Shown piece by piece: positions 24,777 through 38,298 of a stretch of 64,000 nucleotides of DNA; the stretch's first letter is position 1, and every line of letters begins with the position of its first letter. The DNA is from Strongyloides papillosus (lineage: Eukaryota; Nematoda; Chromadorea; Rhabditida; Strongyloididae). A program made the translations under genes and the position numbers. The stretch spans positions 1,116,001-1,180,000 of the forward strand of contig SRSI01000077.1 in the NCBI GenBank assembly GCA_005656395.1. Reading direction: 5' to 3'. The notes beneath the pieces were generated by a model. The model was not told the origin of the DNA. It did not search any database and saw only the letters and a list, made by a program, of their open reading frames with translations.

Positions 24777-26833
24777 TATATTTATTTAAAATTATTAAAA
24801 AATATTAAACTATATTTTGTATTAAATTACAGTAGTATATATAACTATTACTAAAAATAATAAAGGTTTAACTATGTTAGAAGACTAGTAGTAATATTAT
24901 TATCTCTAAAAAGTCAACTTCAAAAAGAACAATAAATTATGAATTATTATCAAAACCGAATAAAATACAAAGCTACGAACTTTTGGAAAAAATAACAACC
25001 CATCAATTTTTATAACTAAACAATGAATGTCTCCTTAAAAATAAATCCTATATCAAATGTCTTCTAAATCACCCTTGTGTCATACTATGTCTTTAAATTG
25101 TCACGCCCTAACCACAAATGTTGAGGAACACATTAAGACATGTTTATACCCACTTTTACCAACCCTAAACTTAAATTTTTTTAACAGTAAATATACATAA
25201 ATAAATATATAATAATATTTTACTCAGAAAAATAAATATAATCTATTTATATGTATATAATATCAAATTAGAAAATTATTTTTTGTGTGTATTATTACAA
25301 CTTACCTTTACAACAAATTAGAGTTTTGTAATGTAAATTTATGTTTGACAAGTTTCAATTATAATATATTATAATTATAAAAATAATAAATCCACCATTA
25401 TCATTGTATTCTATTTAAACAGAAATTAGAAAAAAAATACTTTTATGATGATCAATTATGATGTGATATATAAGATTTTAGCTATATATGTTATTTTCTT
25501 TAAATATAATGAATCTTCCAGTTATTTTACAAAAATTCTGATTTTACATTAATTGAATTTAAAAAAAAGTAGTTAAAAAATTATTAAAAAAAATGGCACA
25601 TTGTAGGAAATAGACACTAAATTAAACATTATTTTACAAGTACTTTTTTACTTTATAAAAGAATTTATTTCCAAACTTCCATAATATATTATCATTATCC
25701 AATAAATTTATTTTTTAAATTCGTTATAATAGTTTAATATATTTACGATTAATTCCAATAAGTTAATTTCTTATTTTTGATTAATGAGATTATTATTAGT
25801 GTTTTGTTTAATTTATTATGTTAAATATTATTAAACGATCATGTAATAACTTTCTATTATAAAAATTAAAAAAAAAGTAGAAAAAGGACATTTCTTTGAT
25901 GGAACACAAAAAGTAGATTGTATTAGAACATTGAAATATATAAATCGTGAAAACATGTAAAAGACAAGATAAATAGTGTATTTAGGATACTACAAAAAAA
26001 ACTGCCGACTCAATTTGCAAGATTTTATATTATTAAATATATATAATGCTCATTTGCAAAGATTTTTGACCCAAAACATATGTTAATTTCAAAATGTAAC
26101 ATCTAAAAGTTTAAAATCTCAATATTTCATTTTACTAGCGGTATATTTCTTTTATTAATTGTTCTTTGAAAAAAGTTTCTTCGATGAATGACAAAAAATA
26201 ATTTCAGTTCAAAAAATAGTATAAAATTCTAAATTTCTATAAGAGATTTTTAAGAATATAAAATTTAAGAATAATAATGTACAATAAGTTCATTTTTAAA
26301 AAATCATATCTTTTTATAATTTTATTCTACTTAAAAATTTCTATTCTAACTCATTTATAGTATTGTAAATATAAATAAATAGTTTATGTATTTTCAATTT
26401 AAAAAATTAAAATATATAATTGACAAGTAACATTCATACTTTTTTAATTTTACAGTACTTATTAAATTAGTATAATAAAATATCTACAAGTACAATTTTG
26501 AGAAAAATTACTAAAAACAAAGCTCATTTTTGTCATTTTAAATCTAACTTAAAATTCTATTAATAATCTTGCTATAAAAGCTTTATTAATTATACGTTTG
26601 TGGCTAGAATGAACTTCTTTTTTATTTAATTTTCTTTTTAAAATGAGCAGTTTTGTCAGTATCTTATTTATTTATAGAAGTATTATTTTAAAAACTTTAT
26701 TTACAAATATTTTTTTATTATTTAAGTTAAACCCGAGAATTTTTTAAAGTAATTTTGATACACCATAGAAAAAAATGCAATTAATAATAAAGTCTTAATT
26801 TCATGTTGATAATTTTTATATTATTAGAATAAT
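24777..26833. other. Upstream region of the UNC-55-like receptor
   Basis: A 2-kb non-coding region between the receptor start (minus) and the rabphilin stop (minus). It should hold the receptor promoter and the rabphilin 3' UTR. A patch at about 25050-25180 is clearly less A+T-rich than its surroundings and about 300 bp upstream of the ATG, which makes it a candidate promoter or enhancer. I recognise no specific binding site in it. Confidence 0.4.
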
Positions 26834-29800
26834 TTAGTCTTCTTTTTCAAGTTCATGCCACTGTTCAAAAAATTGATTTGCATTCTCTAGACAGTTTTTC
26901 CATTGTAGCCCTCGTTCTCCTTCTGCAGCAGTTGATAAAACAATACCACCAATATAATCATCATGTTTCGCTACATCGTGATCATAAACTTTAACAACCA
27001 ATGCTTTCGTTGGTAAATCTTTATATGGAATTACAAAGTTAAACGTCTCATCAAACTCTGGATTTAAGGTTTTTTTCTTCACACTTGTTTTTTTTCTATG
27101 ATTTTTATTAGTAACTGGAGTAAGGATAATTTTACAATACGGATCAGAGAAACCACTACTATCCATTCCAATTAATTCGGAGCATCTTTTAATATGAACT
27201 ATTAAACTTCCTTGTGAAAAATTATAGCTAATAGCTATTAATATTTTTCCTCGTGTTAATGTTTCTACAGGCATTTCATGAAGAGCATTACTTCTCATTG
27301 CACTATCGAGGTATAAATTGAATTTTTGTGTTACACCATTTTGTAACTTTCTCAATAAAACGCGTACTTCTCCAAGAAAATCACTTCCTATTCTGTCCCT
27401 ATCTAAAACCGTTATTCTTAATGTTTTAATTTGTTTTTCTTTTTCTGTAACTCCATAGTAAACCAATTCCTCATCCCAATTTGGATTCAAAGTTTTTTCA
27501 ATTGTTTTTGAAGTTAATTTAGTTGCTTTAATATTACCTGGTATCAAATGAAATTTGACATATGGATCTGAAAATCCGTTACTATCCATTGCTTTTAAAT
27601 TCCTAGCAGAGATTAAATGAATTACTAATTTCTTTTCATTTGCAAAATATGTCAATTCAAATTGCACTGATCCGAGAACATCTATTAAAATATGATAATT
27701 TAGAAAATAGTAATATTGAATAAAAAAATTTTATAAAAGCACAGGTTAGAATAATAACATTACAAATATTGAAAACAAGGGACATTAATAAATAGATGTG
27801 AGGACTTTTGTCTATTTAATCTCTATCATAAATTAATTAAGTTGTAATGTATATTACATATTCATTTATCCCTGTCTAAAATTCTTTTTTTATTAATGAA
27901 CATTTAATTTAATTACATATATACAACAAATTAAGTAGTTGCCGACAACAACTTATTTTTAAACTTGGAAATAATGAAATATTGCGTTAATAAATTTTTT
28001 TTACATAAAAGAAATTGTGGTAAAGATGCATATATTATATCGTTACCCTTTTTAAAATATTGATCATTGTCTCTTTCCATTATATACAAATTGCTTCTAC
28101 TTTTTTTAACACTTTTAAAAATATTTCGTGGAAGGCAAAAGCATCCAATATATGCGTTACTAGTGCTTCGAAAATTTTCTAACATTTTTTCTGTACCTTT
28201 ATGAGAAAAAGAGAGTTCATGATTTTTTAGTGAAAATAAAGAATAACTTGTAGGGAATTGAGATTGTTTAGATAACACATCACCAATTGCCTCAATACCA
28301 AAACGAGCTCGATTTTGTGATATTTTTGGTACATCTAAGTAATAGAATTATGTGACGAACAAAACTAAACAACCACTATTTACAGAAGTTGAGAAGTATC
28401 TATCAAAAGTTTGTTAAAATATAATGAATTTTTAACATAATTGAAATGAAAAAGTGGATTAATATTTTTTGTTGTTGTAATATTTAAATGATTCTAAAAA
28501 ATTTACAAACTTTTGAAAAATACTTCATAATTAGTAAATAAAAGAACGTTTTTACTAGAAAAAATTTATTATTACTTACCGTCGCCTTCTTGATCACTCA
28601 TAAAAACTGGAGTTACATTATTCTCTTTGACAACCTCTTCAATAGGAGCAGGAATATCATTTGGTGTTACAGCACTACTACCTTTTGCTTCAATTACTGG
28701 ATCCAAAGTAAAAAGTAAATTATTATTAGATGGCAAAATATTATCTAAAAAATTATTTCCTTCACTACTTTTCCTTTGACCCAAAGAAGAAGTACTTGAA
28801 CTTGTAGAAGAAGATCGAATATTATTAGCAAAAGTCAAATTTATTGAAGGGGTTGATGGGGGTCTAGGGGGAATGGAAGTCATAATGTTTTGATTATTAT
28901 TATTACTACAACCACTGAGATAACCTTTTGGAGATTGTCTACCAGGAGTTGCGCTAGACGATCTCTGTTGGAGATTGTAAGAGTATTTAGGGAGCCCGTT
29001 TCCTCCATAACTAGTTGAGGTTTTTGGCGATGATGAGTATTTATAGGAATAATTGGTTTGTTGTAAATTGTTTGGAGAAGATGGTAAAATATATGTTCCA
29101 TTATTTGTTTGATGGGGTAATGTTACAACGGGATATGATGAACCTCTTGAATTTCCTCTTTCAGGTGAATTGGAAGATCCTTGTCTTATAGAAGTGCTTG
29201 ATTGACCTAATTCATTCTGCGATGTTGATGGTGATGTTAATCGTTGAAACTCAACTCCAGAAATTGAGCTAGATAGAGTATTTGATTGTTGATTAGAATG
29301 ATCAGATTGAACGACTAAAAAAAATTATTAGACACGTCTTTCGAAAGTACAATAACAAAGAAACAAAATTTTTTTGCTAAACAGATATAGGTAACATCTT
29401 TTGTAATAGATATAAAAAGAAAATAATTTATATACATTTTGGTAAAGCTTTTTTAAATAATCACAACCACATATTTTAATAAAAAAACCAAAAAAAAAAC
29501 ACTATAAATTAAGGATTTACAATATCAATAAACAGGTAAAAAAAAGCATTTGGTGTAGTTTGGGATTTTGGAAAATATTTTTTAATAAATAAAATTCCCA
29601 AACTTATTAAATAAAATTTTTCTAGCTATGAACTGACTACTTGGCTCACCGCCTGAATCAATGGACTTTGTGTCCAATGGATAGTCGTTTGAAACGACTG
29701 TTGTTGGATTTTGTGAAAAATCATCTCCTCCGAAACTTGAAGGTGTTGCTAGAGATAATCGAGGTGAGGTTGATGGTGTTGAACGTCGACAATAATCATT

Positions 29801-31387
29801 ATCTGAATCATCTAAAATATTTTTAATTTTAACTAATTTTAAATAAATTATCTAGTTTACCTGAATCATATGTTCTTTGATGATGCTTTCCCTTACTAAT
29901 ACTTCCTTTAGAAATCTTATCAATTGTCGGTAGATTTTGTGATAAAGAATCTGGGATATATGATTGTTTTTGAAGAAAATCTTTTGGTCGATATTGTCTT
30001 CTACTAATTTTCTTAATATAGCTCTGACATTCATCTGGTTCTGAATCTGAAGAAGTGTGTGTTGCTTCACTATTAAAGCTGGAATTGCCAACTGGTTTCT
30101 CTTTAACCCATGATGGTTGTATTCTTGGTCTAGATGTGTTGTCTTTTACAAAATTTGGAATACTACCAATAATAGATTCTGATCCTTGAGGATTTTGTCT
30201 AAATACTTTAGATGGAAAAGAATTCTTATTATTTCTATCATTATTAATATTAGAAGGGCTATTAAGTCTTTTTTTATTTAAATCATTTCCCATACTAGCA
30301 TATCTTAAGAAGTTAGTATCTTGTTCTTCGGCACTAGGAGATGATCTAACAAATGTTGGTAATTCTTTATAAAACCAAGCTCCACTTTTTTTTAACATCT
30401 AAAAATAAGGAAATATTGATTTTAATATAATGAATAAAAATTAAATTCTCACAACTTCTCTATATTCACTGCAGACTTTGCACAAAAAAATTGGTTCCAT
30501 TTTTTTCTGATCAAAAGTATCAACACCACAACTTCGTTGACAAACATATTTTCTACAATCATTACACATTGCAGCGTAACTTTTTGAAGTAAATAAACCA
30601 AATTCTGCCGAACAAAGAAGGCATTGGGTTACACCATTTCCAGTTGCACGGGCTTTTAGATTTTCTAGTCTTTCAACCATTTTTCTAAAAGTAGAAAAAG
30701 TTTAATTACATATATAATTATGAGACAAAATACAAATAATAGAGATGATTATTTAAAAAAGTCTTACTTTAATTAAGAAAATTTAATTAGTTTTTTTAAC
30801 TTACCCAATACGGATTTGTTCATTTAGTCTTCCTTGTTCTGCTCTTTCCAGTACCCGTTTTATATGTTCTTGTTCTTCTTCAGTAATACCGGAAGATTGT
30901 GCTTTAGATGTTGTTGGCGATTTAATTTTTGCCGTTCTAACGCTCCATCCTGATTTTAACTGAGCTCGAAGTTGTAAATGCCTATCACTAGGACATACCC
31001 AAGCGTTTTGTGTCCCACCAATTTCCCAATCATTCATAAGATCTGAAAAATTAAAATATTCATAATAATATTATAATAACTATATAAATTAAATATTTTT
31101 TTAAACAAATATTAGAAATTTAATTATATATTTTATCTACCACTTAATGTACTAGGAGGTCTTGGTGGTTGATGATAAGAATTGTGATTTTCAACCAATA
31201 ATAATGATGTATCTTGATGATTAGTACCCTGGTTTCCATCAAAAGTTTTCTTCTCATTAATTGGTGTTGTTGTAAGAGAAAAAGTTGGAGTTGATGATTT
31301 AGATATTGATTCTTTAGATGCAAAAGAATTTGAGGTTGATAATAATAATGGAAAAATTGGTAAAAAATCTTGGTTACATTCTCCCAT
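26834..31387 (-). CDS. rbf-1: Rabphilin (RBF-1): Rab-binding zinc finger plus tandem C2 domains
   Basis: Proposed exons: 31387-31141, 31042-30805, 30684-30453, 30398-29861, 29811-29650, 29314-28580, 28334-28047, 27681-26834, giving about 1095 residues. Rabphilin binds GTP-loaded Rab3/Rab27 on synaptic vesicles and acts with SNAREs in exocytosis. The Rab-binding part runs through exons 2-4: helix EEEQEHIKRVLERAEQG, zinc pairs CLLC, CNDC, CQRSC and CKVC, then the SGAWFY motif. A long Ser/Asn/Pro-rich linker follows. The last exon encodes C2A and C2B, each with calcium-site aspartates (MDSNGFSDPY with LDRDRIGSD; MDSSGFSDPY with YDHDVAKHDD). The first conserved rabphilin residues (MNDW, ATG at 31037) lie in exon 2; exon 1 is a non-conserved N-terminus. 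The donor of the exon starting at 28334 is uncertain: 28047 gives GTAACG, but GTACAG nearer 28190 or a skip of the whole exon also keep frame. Confidence 0.9.
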
Positions 31388-34300
31388 TTTATCTTTTAAG
31401 GTATTAGATATTTTACTCAAATTAAGTTAATATTTTAAGATAAAACTATATTTTATAAAATTAGAGTTAGTAGATAAAAGCTAAAGTAAGAATATTACTA
31501 ACAAATATCTCTTAATTTTTCTCTTAAGAAAGCAAAAAAGTATATTTCTAAAAGAAAAAATAAGATTTAAATTATGTAATATATAAAATCGATAAAATTT
31601 TTAATTTCTAATACCCATTAATAAGTTATAAAGCAAAAATGAAAAAAGGGTTTTAATATAAGTAATAAAACAAAATTAAAAAAGATTATTTTGATAGAAA
31701 TTGAACAAGACATTCAATAAATTTTTTTCTTAATTATATTACAGATATTTTTATCATTACAAAACTTTATAAATGCTATACTAAAATATTTTGATTACGA
31801 AACGTTTCCAACAAAATTATGAATAATTCTGTATGAATATACCCATAATTACGAAAAAAAATATATTATTTTAACAATAACTTAGTGCCTATTTACTATA
31901 AAAATATGTAATATAAAAATTATACTTTAATAATTTATAAATTAATAAGAAATTGTTTCTTTTGCATATATAAGTTATATATAAAAAAATATATTCTAAA
32001 AAATTAAAAAAAAAAACTAAAATAAATTTCTTATTACTTTTATGTCGATTTCTGACCAAAATAGATAAAATTACTTCCTACTTTTGTTGAAGGGAAATAT
32101 ATTTTATAAGGGTTTTATGTCTTTTTCATATAACCTATGTTATTTTAAATATAAAAGTAGTTGATATAATTTTACTATGTAAATCTTTATAGTCCAATTT
32201 TCATAAGTAACTATAGATGTTTCACTAGAAATGTTATTTTAAGAATATGTATAAACAAATATCGTATAAATTAAATTACATTTAAACTAAATAATACATT
32301 ATTTATGTTTTCTATTAAAATTTGTATTTTAAAAATTAATAAATTACTTAATTATTATTTATCAATAGATTAAAAATTATTTTCAAAACAACTACAAGAA
32401 TAAAGTACTTAAAAATTTGGTATTTATAGGTTTAAATAAATGACATTAAAAGAGATATCGTGGAACAAAGTTTTGGATAAAAAGAATTTTTTCTTCATAA
32501 TAATTCTACGGCTAAAAAGAGGGTAGAAGTTTTTTCTAAAAAATAAAAAAAAATTCTTTGTTAAACTATTAAAATATATGGTATTTTTTTATACAATTAA
32601 ATATAATTTGTAAAAATTTTGAATGATATTATTTTCTAAAATTTGTCTTACTACATGTAGATATTAGCTAATTTTAAATAAGAAAATTTCTGTTATTTAC
32701 TTATTAAAAACTATTTAAAAAAATAAGTTTTAATAAAATTATTAGAAATTAAAATATTACAAGAACTTTATAGAATAAATATTTAACGTATTGCGTTAAA
32801 CTATTAAAAGATTTTTTCATAAAGAGGGAAATAATGTAAGCATAATGGGTTGCTCATGATAAGTAGTACAACAATACTTTAAATAATAATAAATTTTTAT
32901 TAAATATTGATTAATGCATTTGTAATTTTATTTTGATACTTTTCACATTAACAAATATATTTTATCAATTAAGCATATAAATGTAAAGCATGATTACAAC
33001 ATAATTCTATGAATAATTTCATAAAAATAATCATTACATTAATCATTCAGCAAAATTATATATAATTTTTAAGAATTTTTTTTATAAATAATAGAATAAA
33101 TTACTTAAAAAAGATCTATTTAGAATAGTAAATGCTTTTACAAATAATATAAAAAATATAAAACTTCCAAAAGTCATTTAACCATTGAATATATATGTAC
33201 TTTAATTGCCTTTCTACTAAAAGCAGAAACGATAAAAATTATGAAAAGAGAAAAAAATATCTTTCTAGAAATATGTCCACAATTGTATTGAGTTCTCCAT
33301 TTTCAGCGTCATATCTTTCATTTTTCTATTTAATATCATTTAATATTCTATTTAATCATACTATTTTTCCTGTTACCATGTGTTAAGATATATATACGTT
33401 CATCCAACCATTCCTACTCAATAAAAAGAAATAGTAGTTATATTTATTTAGAAAATTCTTCCTTTAATCTTCTTATTTTTCAAATTATATGGAAACCATG
33501 AATGTAAACAATTTATTAAGCACTTATCTTATCATCAATCCTCCAAATATCATGATTTTTTTAACATAATGACAAATCAAAATATTAAAAGTTTTTTAAA
33601 AAATTAAAAGTTTTTCAGAAATGGGATGTAAAAAATATCTAACTTAAAAAATAAAGATTATAATTTACTAATTTTAATTATTATTGTAATGAAAACTTTT
33701 TAATTATTAAGAAAAATGTTTCATATTTTCTATTTTGTAATGACAAATTTAAATAATTATAATAAATTAAAATAATTTTTACGTGCAATAACAATAATAG
33801 CAAAGAAATATTTGCAATAAAAAAAACAAACTTTAAAATATATTGTCTAATGTTAAAATAATTACTTTTAATATATTTGCACAATTCAGTGAGAATATAA
33901 CATAGGAAAAAACGTAAAAAATTTGTTATAAAATAAAAGCACCATCAATATTGAGTTTTTTGTTTTTATATATTTTGCAATCTTTATAACATAATATAAA
34001 GATCTTGCTTTTAAAACCTAAATTGTTTAAAGTTTCTGATGGATTTAGATAAGATTAGTATAAACTGAATCTTAAAGAAATAATTATGTAAACATATATT
34101 CTTATCTCTTTTTGAATTTTAGATATATAATAAAAAAAATACATTTAATGTTTTAAATCTCTTTCTAGGAAAATTATCAAAAATATTATTAATTCAAGAA
34201 TGCATCTAACTCCAAAATTCTCTTAGTTTAAAAATCCTTTTCGATCTATCAAGAATAATTCAATTATCTTATTTTTTCACAAAAAGCTTATTCTCTCTAA

Positions 34301-37300
34301 TTTTTGAGTCATCGTCTTCAATTATGAAACTTAAAACGCATATATATTATATATAAATATATATTTATTCATATAAATTAATATGTCTCTTAAAATAATT
34401 TTAAAATTCCAAAGTTTAATAATCAAATTTGAAATGTGAGTAATTTAATGAAATGTTGCCTACGTCTTACTATTTAAAAGAAATAGAGAAATAAAAATTA
34501 ACAATACTTTTAGAACGTATATAATTTTAAATGAAAAAAAATTTTTTAGAAGAAAAAATTTTGGCATTAGTTAAATTAAAGAAAATATTTGTAACAGTCA
34601 ATATAAAGGATTAAAAATATATGTTTATAAAGTAATTTTTTTATGCTTATACAAAATATCTAATGGGAAAAGTTTAATATTATATTAGAAATAATAAAAA
34701 TGTTTAATATGTATATATATAATGAAACATAATTGGATTTAAGGATTGTTAATATAAAGCATGATATATTCTAAAAAATCCACATCTCCATACACTAAAG
34801 TACATTTAATGTCTTAATTTGATAATAATATTATAAAGATATTTTTTAAGAATATATTTTACATATATTTGTATAATTTAAATGGAAACTATTTAATGAA
34901 ATGGAAAAACTTACCTTTAGCCATACTTTACGTAAAAATATCATAAATAAATATTTACACTTTATATCTTATCTTTTCATATAATATTTTTGCAAATTCC
35001 TGATTATAAAACACAAATTTATTGATATGATAAACTATCTTTCGCTTATATGGGTCTCTAAAGTGATAAGAAACTATTTATATATAATAAACATTAAAAT
35101 AAAACAATAAATATTTTTTTTTAAATTGTATATTATTATTTTATTTGATTGAATTGATGAATATTGTGGGTGTCATGGAAAAACAGTCTTCAATACACTT
35201 TTTATGTTATAAATTAATAGAAAAAGGAAAGTAGATGTGAGAAACAAATAACAATTATTGTTAAATATCATTAAGATTCCAAAAAATATTTTGTATTCAT
35301 TTTACCAGAATAAATAAGAACAAAATACAAATCTAAGGGGTAAATGAGGTGATATTTCAAAAGACAGACTATCAACAAGTTTAAAAAGATAGAAAAATAA
35401 TTACCAATTCTCCTCGTTATATAGTAATATTGTTTAAGAAAAATATATAATAGTAAATTGATAAGAGGAGAAGTAAATAAAAATACATGATAGAAGATAA
35501 GAGAAACATTTAAAAGAGAAGTTATTTTTGTAAATATTTTTTGTATGAAAAAAGTTATTTTATCAATATAATATATTTACAAGTCTAAAAAATATTTATT
35601 CATGATAAAATAAATATAAGAATACAATTGCTCTTGTTCAAAAATACATTAACTCTTCTCAATTTATGCTTAAGTTTGAAAAAAGAAAGCTTTAATGAAA
35701 TAGTATAAATATACTACAATTTTAAATGAATAGTTATTATTTGAAAAAAAATTTGTGATACTTTTATGAACTCATAAAATTTGCAATTTTATATTTCCTC
35801 TAAATTATTTTAAAACATTGATAGCAAAGCTTTTTTGAATGAAAAGAAATAGAAATTTTTAAAAATATCTCTTTTAAATAGGTTATTTTAATATATTTAT
35901 AAATATTAAAAAGAAATTTGGTAATTTTAGATTGTGTTAAGTGATATATAATAAATTAGTATACTAATGTTTCAAAAATGTATGTTGTTCTAGGGAGTTA
36001 TTAATCAAAAATGCATGAAATATATAATATACTTCTTACCATATAATATTTAGGTGCTTTTTGAATGTTAATTAAAAAGAAACAGACACACGGAATCATA
36101 TTACCTACATGTTATTTTTAATAAATAAAAATCTATGTATTTATAAAAATTAACAAAAAAGTTTAAAAAATCCTTTTATATATTTAGCTACAAAATATAC
36201 TACCTTATTATAATAAAAACTGTCTAATTTTTAATATTATGTTTTGCTTTACGTAATTATAACTTATAATTATAATTTGAAAATAAATAAAAATATCTAA
36301 TATATATTATGAAAAAAGAGTCGAATTAAAAATTGATGTTGGAAGTATAGTAAAATACAGTTTTAAAAAAAAACTATTGAAAAACAAAAACATCATTGCA
36401 GAACAATTTTATATTTCCATAAATTTGTACTTTTGTAATGTAAAAATTATATTATTTTGTTATGTAGCAATTTTATCCGTAAACTTTGTAAAAAATTTTA
36501 ACCTATTCTAGATATTTAATTTTGATTTTAGGAGCAGTAAAGATTATTTTAAGCAACACTCACCCAATAACCTTCATTTTCTATAGTTAAAGATATTTAA
36601 GCTTCACTAAATTGAAATTTAGCTATTACAATCGCATGATTAGGCAAATTAAACTTCTTATCAAAATACTATTTTTAGTTAGTAGAAAAATAAAATAACA
36701 TGTCATAAAAAAATAACTTACTAAATCATTAGCTTCCTTTTAATAATTAGTTTATGTTTATAAAACAAGATATTTGTACTAAATATTAATATGATTTCTT
36801 AAAGAAAATATATTTTAAATCAAAAAAATTCTATATATATTTAGATTAAATGTAAATTAACAAAATAAAAAATTTGACCAAAAATAAGATTATATTCAGA
36901 AAGTTAGTTTTCATTAAAACATAAATGCATTTTTTAAAACATATTACAAAAAATTTATTTTATCTCTAGGATATCTTTTCACTATATATTATTATCGTAT
37001 AGTCAAATGATAAATACATAAAATTACTTGCATAGAACTTAACATTTAATCTTTTTTTCTTACAATATATAACCCATATATTTCTTAGTGCAATACTGTT
37101 GGAAATTAATAAACAAAACTAATTATGATTAATCAATCTTTCTCATTATTAAAAATGTTCCCTAGATATAATAAAAAAATAAGTATAAAAATCAAATGTT
37201 AATAAAGGTAATTTTATCATGCTTCTTATATTTTTATTTTAAAAAATTTGGAGAAACAAAATACCTTTTAAATATTTCTTTCAAAGATAAAAAAAGTTGT

Positions 37301-37916
37301 TGAGAAAATCATAAACAAATTCTATTTTAATAAAAAAATTGCATACTTTGAGCAAAAATATTAAATTTTCTTTTGTTTTTGTACTAATAACAAAAAATGT
37401 AACATGAATTATGAAAAATGATATCGGCAAAACAAACTTCACTTCATGCTTGTTAGTAATTTTTATTATATCATAATAAAAATTTATAAAAAAACAGTTT
37501 TCGAAACAAAAAAAAATTTTGCGCAATTGTTAGAATAGAAGCAAAAACAATTATTAAAAATTTAAATATTACAGACAAATTTTTACAATGGTTATATCTT
37601 CTCCCAACAAACAAACTAATAAAATAAAAAGTATTGAGAGAATTTTTAATAACCATATAATAGATTATAATGAAAATAATTAAAACTCAAATGGTTTTAA
37701 AATAATATTTCTTTTTAATTCTACCCTCTATAATTTAAATCTAATATATATAACAATAAAGTAATAATAATTTATCATATTGATATATAAATTTCGATGT
37801 GTTAAATATCAAAAAAATGCTACATTTTTACACAAAATATAGTTTTATCAAATATTACGTCTTTGTTCATTAAATAGTTTCCTTTTACAAAACTTTTATA
37901 TTTAAAAAAAACTTAC
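31388..37916. other. 6.5-kb region without coding sequence, probably a long rbf-1 intron
   Basis: Extremely A+T-rich. No exon with protein features was found on either strand; open frames at 33195-33386, 33681-33884 and 37281-37656 are Phe/Ile/Asn/Lys-rich noise. It lies between two minus-strand coding exons with compatible splice phase and no terminal exon is visible inside it. I therefore read it as an intron and as the promoter region of the proximal rabphilin first exon. A short AT dinucleotide run lies around 34340-34372. Confidence 0.45.
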
Positions 37917-38298
37917 CTAATTTTCCTGGATTCTGTGAGTTAAAAAAAGCTTTTGACAACTTCCGTACTAAAATAAAAGGTGCTTGAAATTCTTCATAAT
38001 CATCGCTCACGGTTAATTTTCTATTATTTTTAATTTTTATGGCCTCACTATTACTTAATGACCATGGGGAATAAGCATAAGAATAGCTCCTATTTTTTTC
38101 ATTTTTTTCACTAAAAATTGCCAACGTCAATGAAGGCCTTTTAATATTTATTATTCCTGTAGCATTGGAAAGAGAAGAAAAAGATGATTTATGACTACCA
38201 TAAGGCGATTCTACACTCCCACCAGTAATGGAAGAAAAAAGGTGATTACATTTTTCTATTCTTTTTTTAGTAGATTCAGAAATTTCTAAATTTTTCAT
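37917..38298 (-). CDS. Candidate alternative N-terminal exon of rabphilin (exon c)
   Basis: This Ser-rich open frame ends in a strong donor (TTAG|GTAAGT at 37917/37916), so it is not a complete gene. It may start at the ATG at 38298, or be an internal exon 38285-37917 using the TTTAG acceptor just upstream, which is phase 1 in and phase 1 out (369 nt). The peptide has several basophilic-kinase-like Ser sites (IKRPSLTLA, RKLTVSD) and no known domain. The donor joins in frame to the conserved rabphilin exon at 31042 (TTA G|AT CTT ATG, giving LDLMNDW). The earlier exon at 43598 would join it as AGA G|AA, also in frame. Joining from the exon at 41619 makes a TAA stop. Assignment to rabphilin is inferred from phase, strand and absence of any other 3' partner. 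Confidence 0.55.

Noticed and set aside
37281..37656. Overlapping minus-strand open frames in the presumed rabphilin intron as a missing exon
   Set aside because: Composition is Phe/Ile/Lys-rich noise, and no acceptor/donor pair gives a phase-1 exon that fits the flanking exons.
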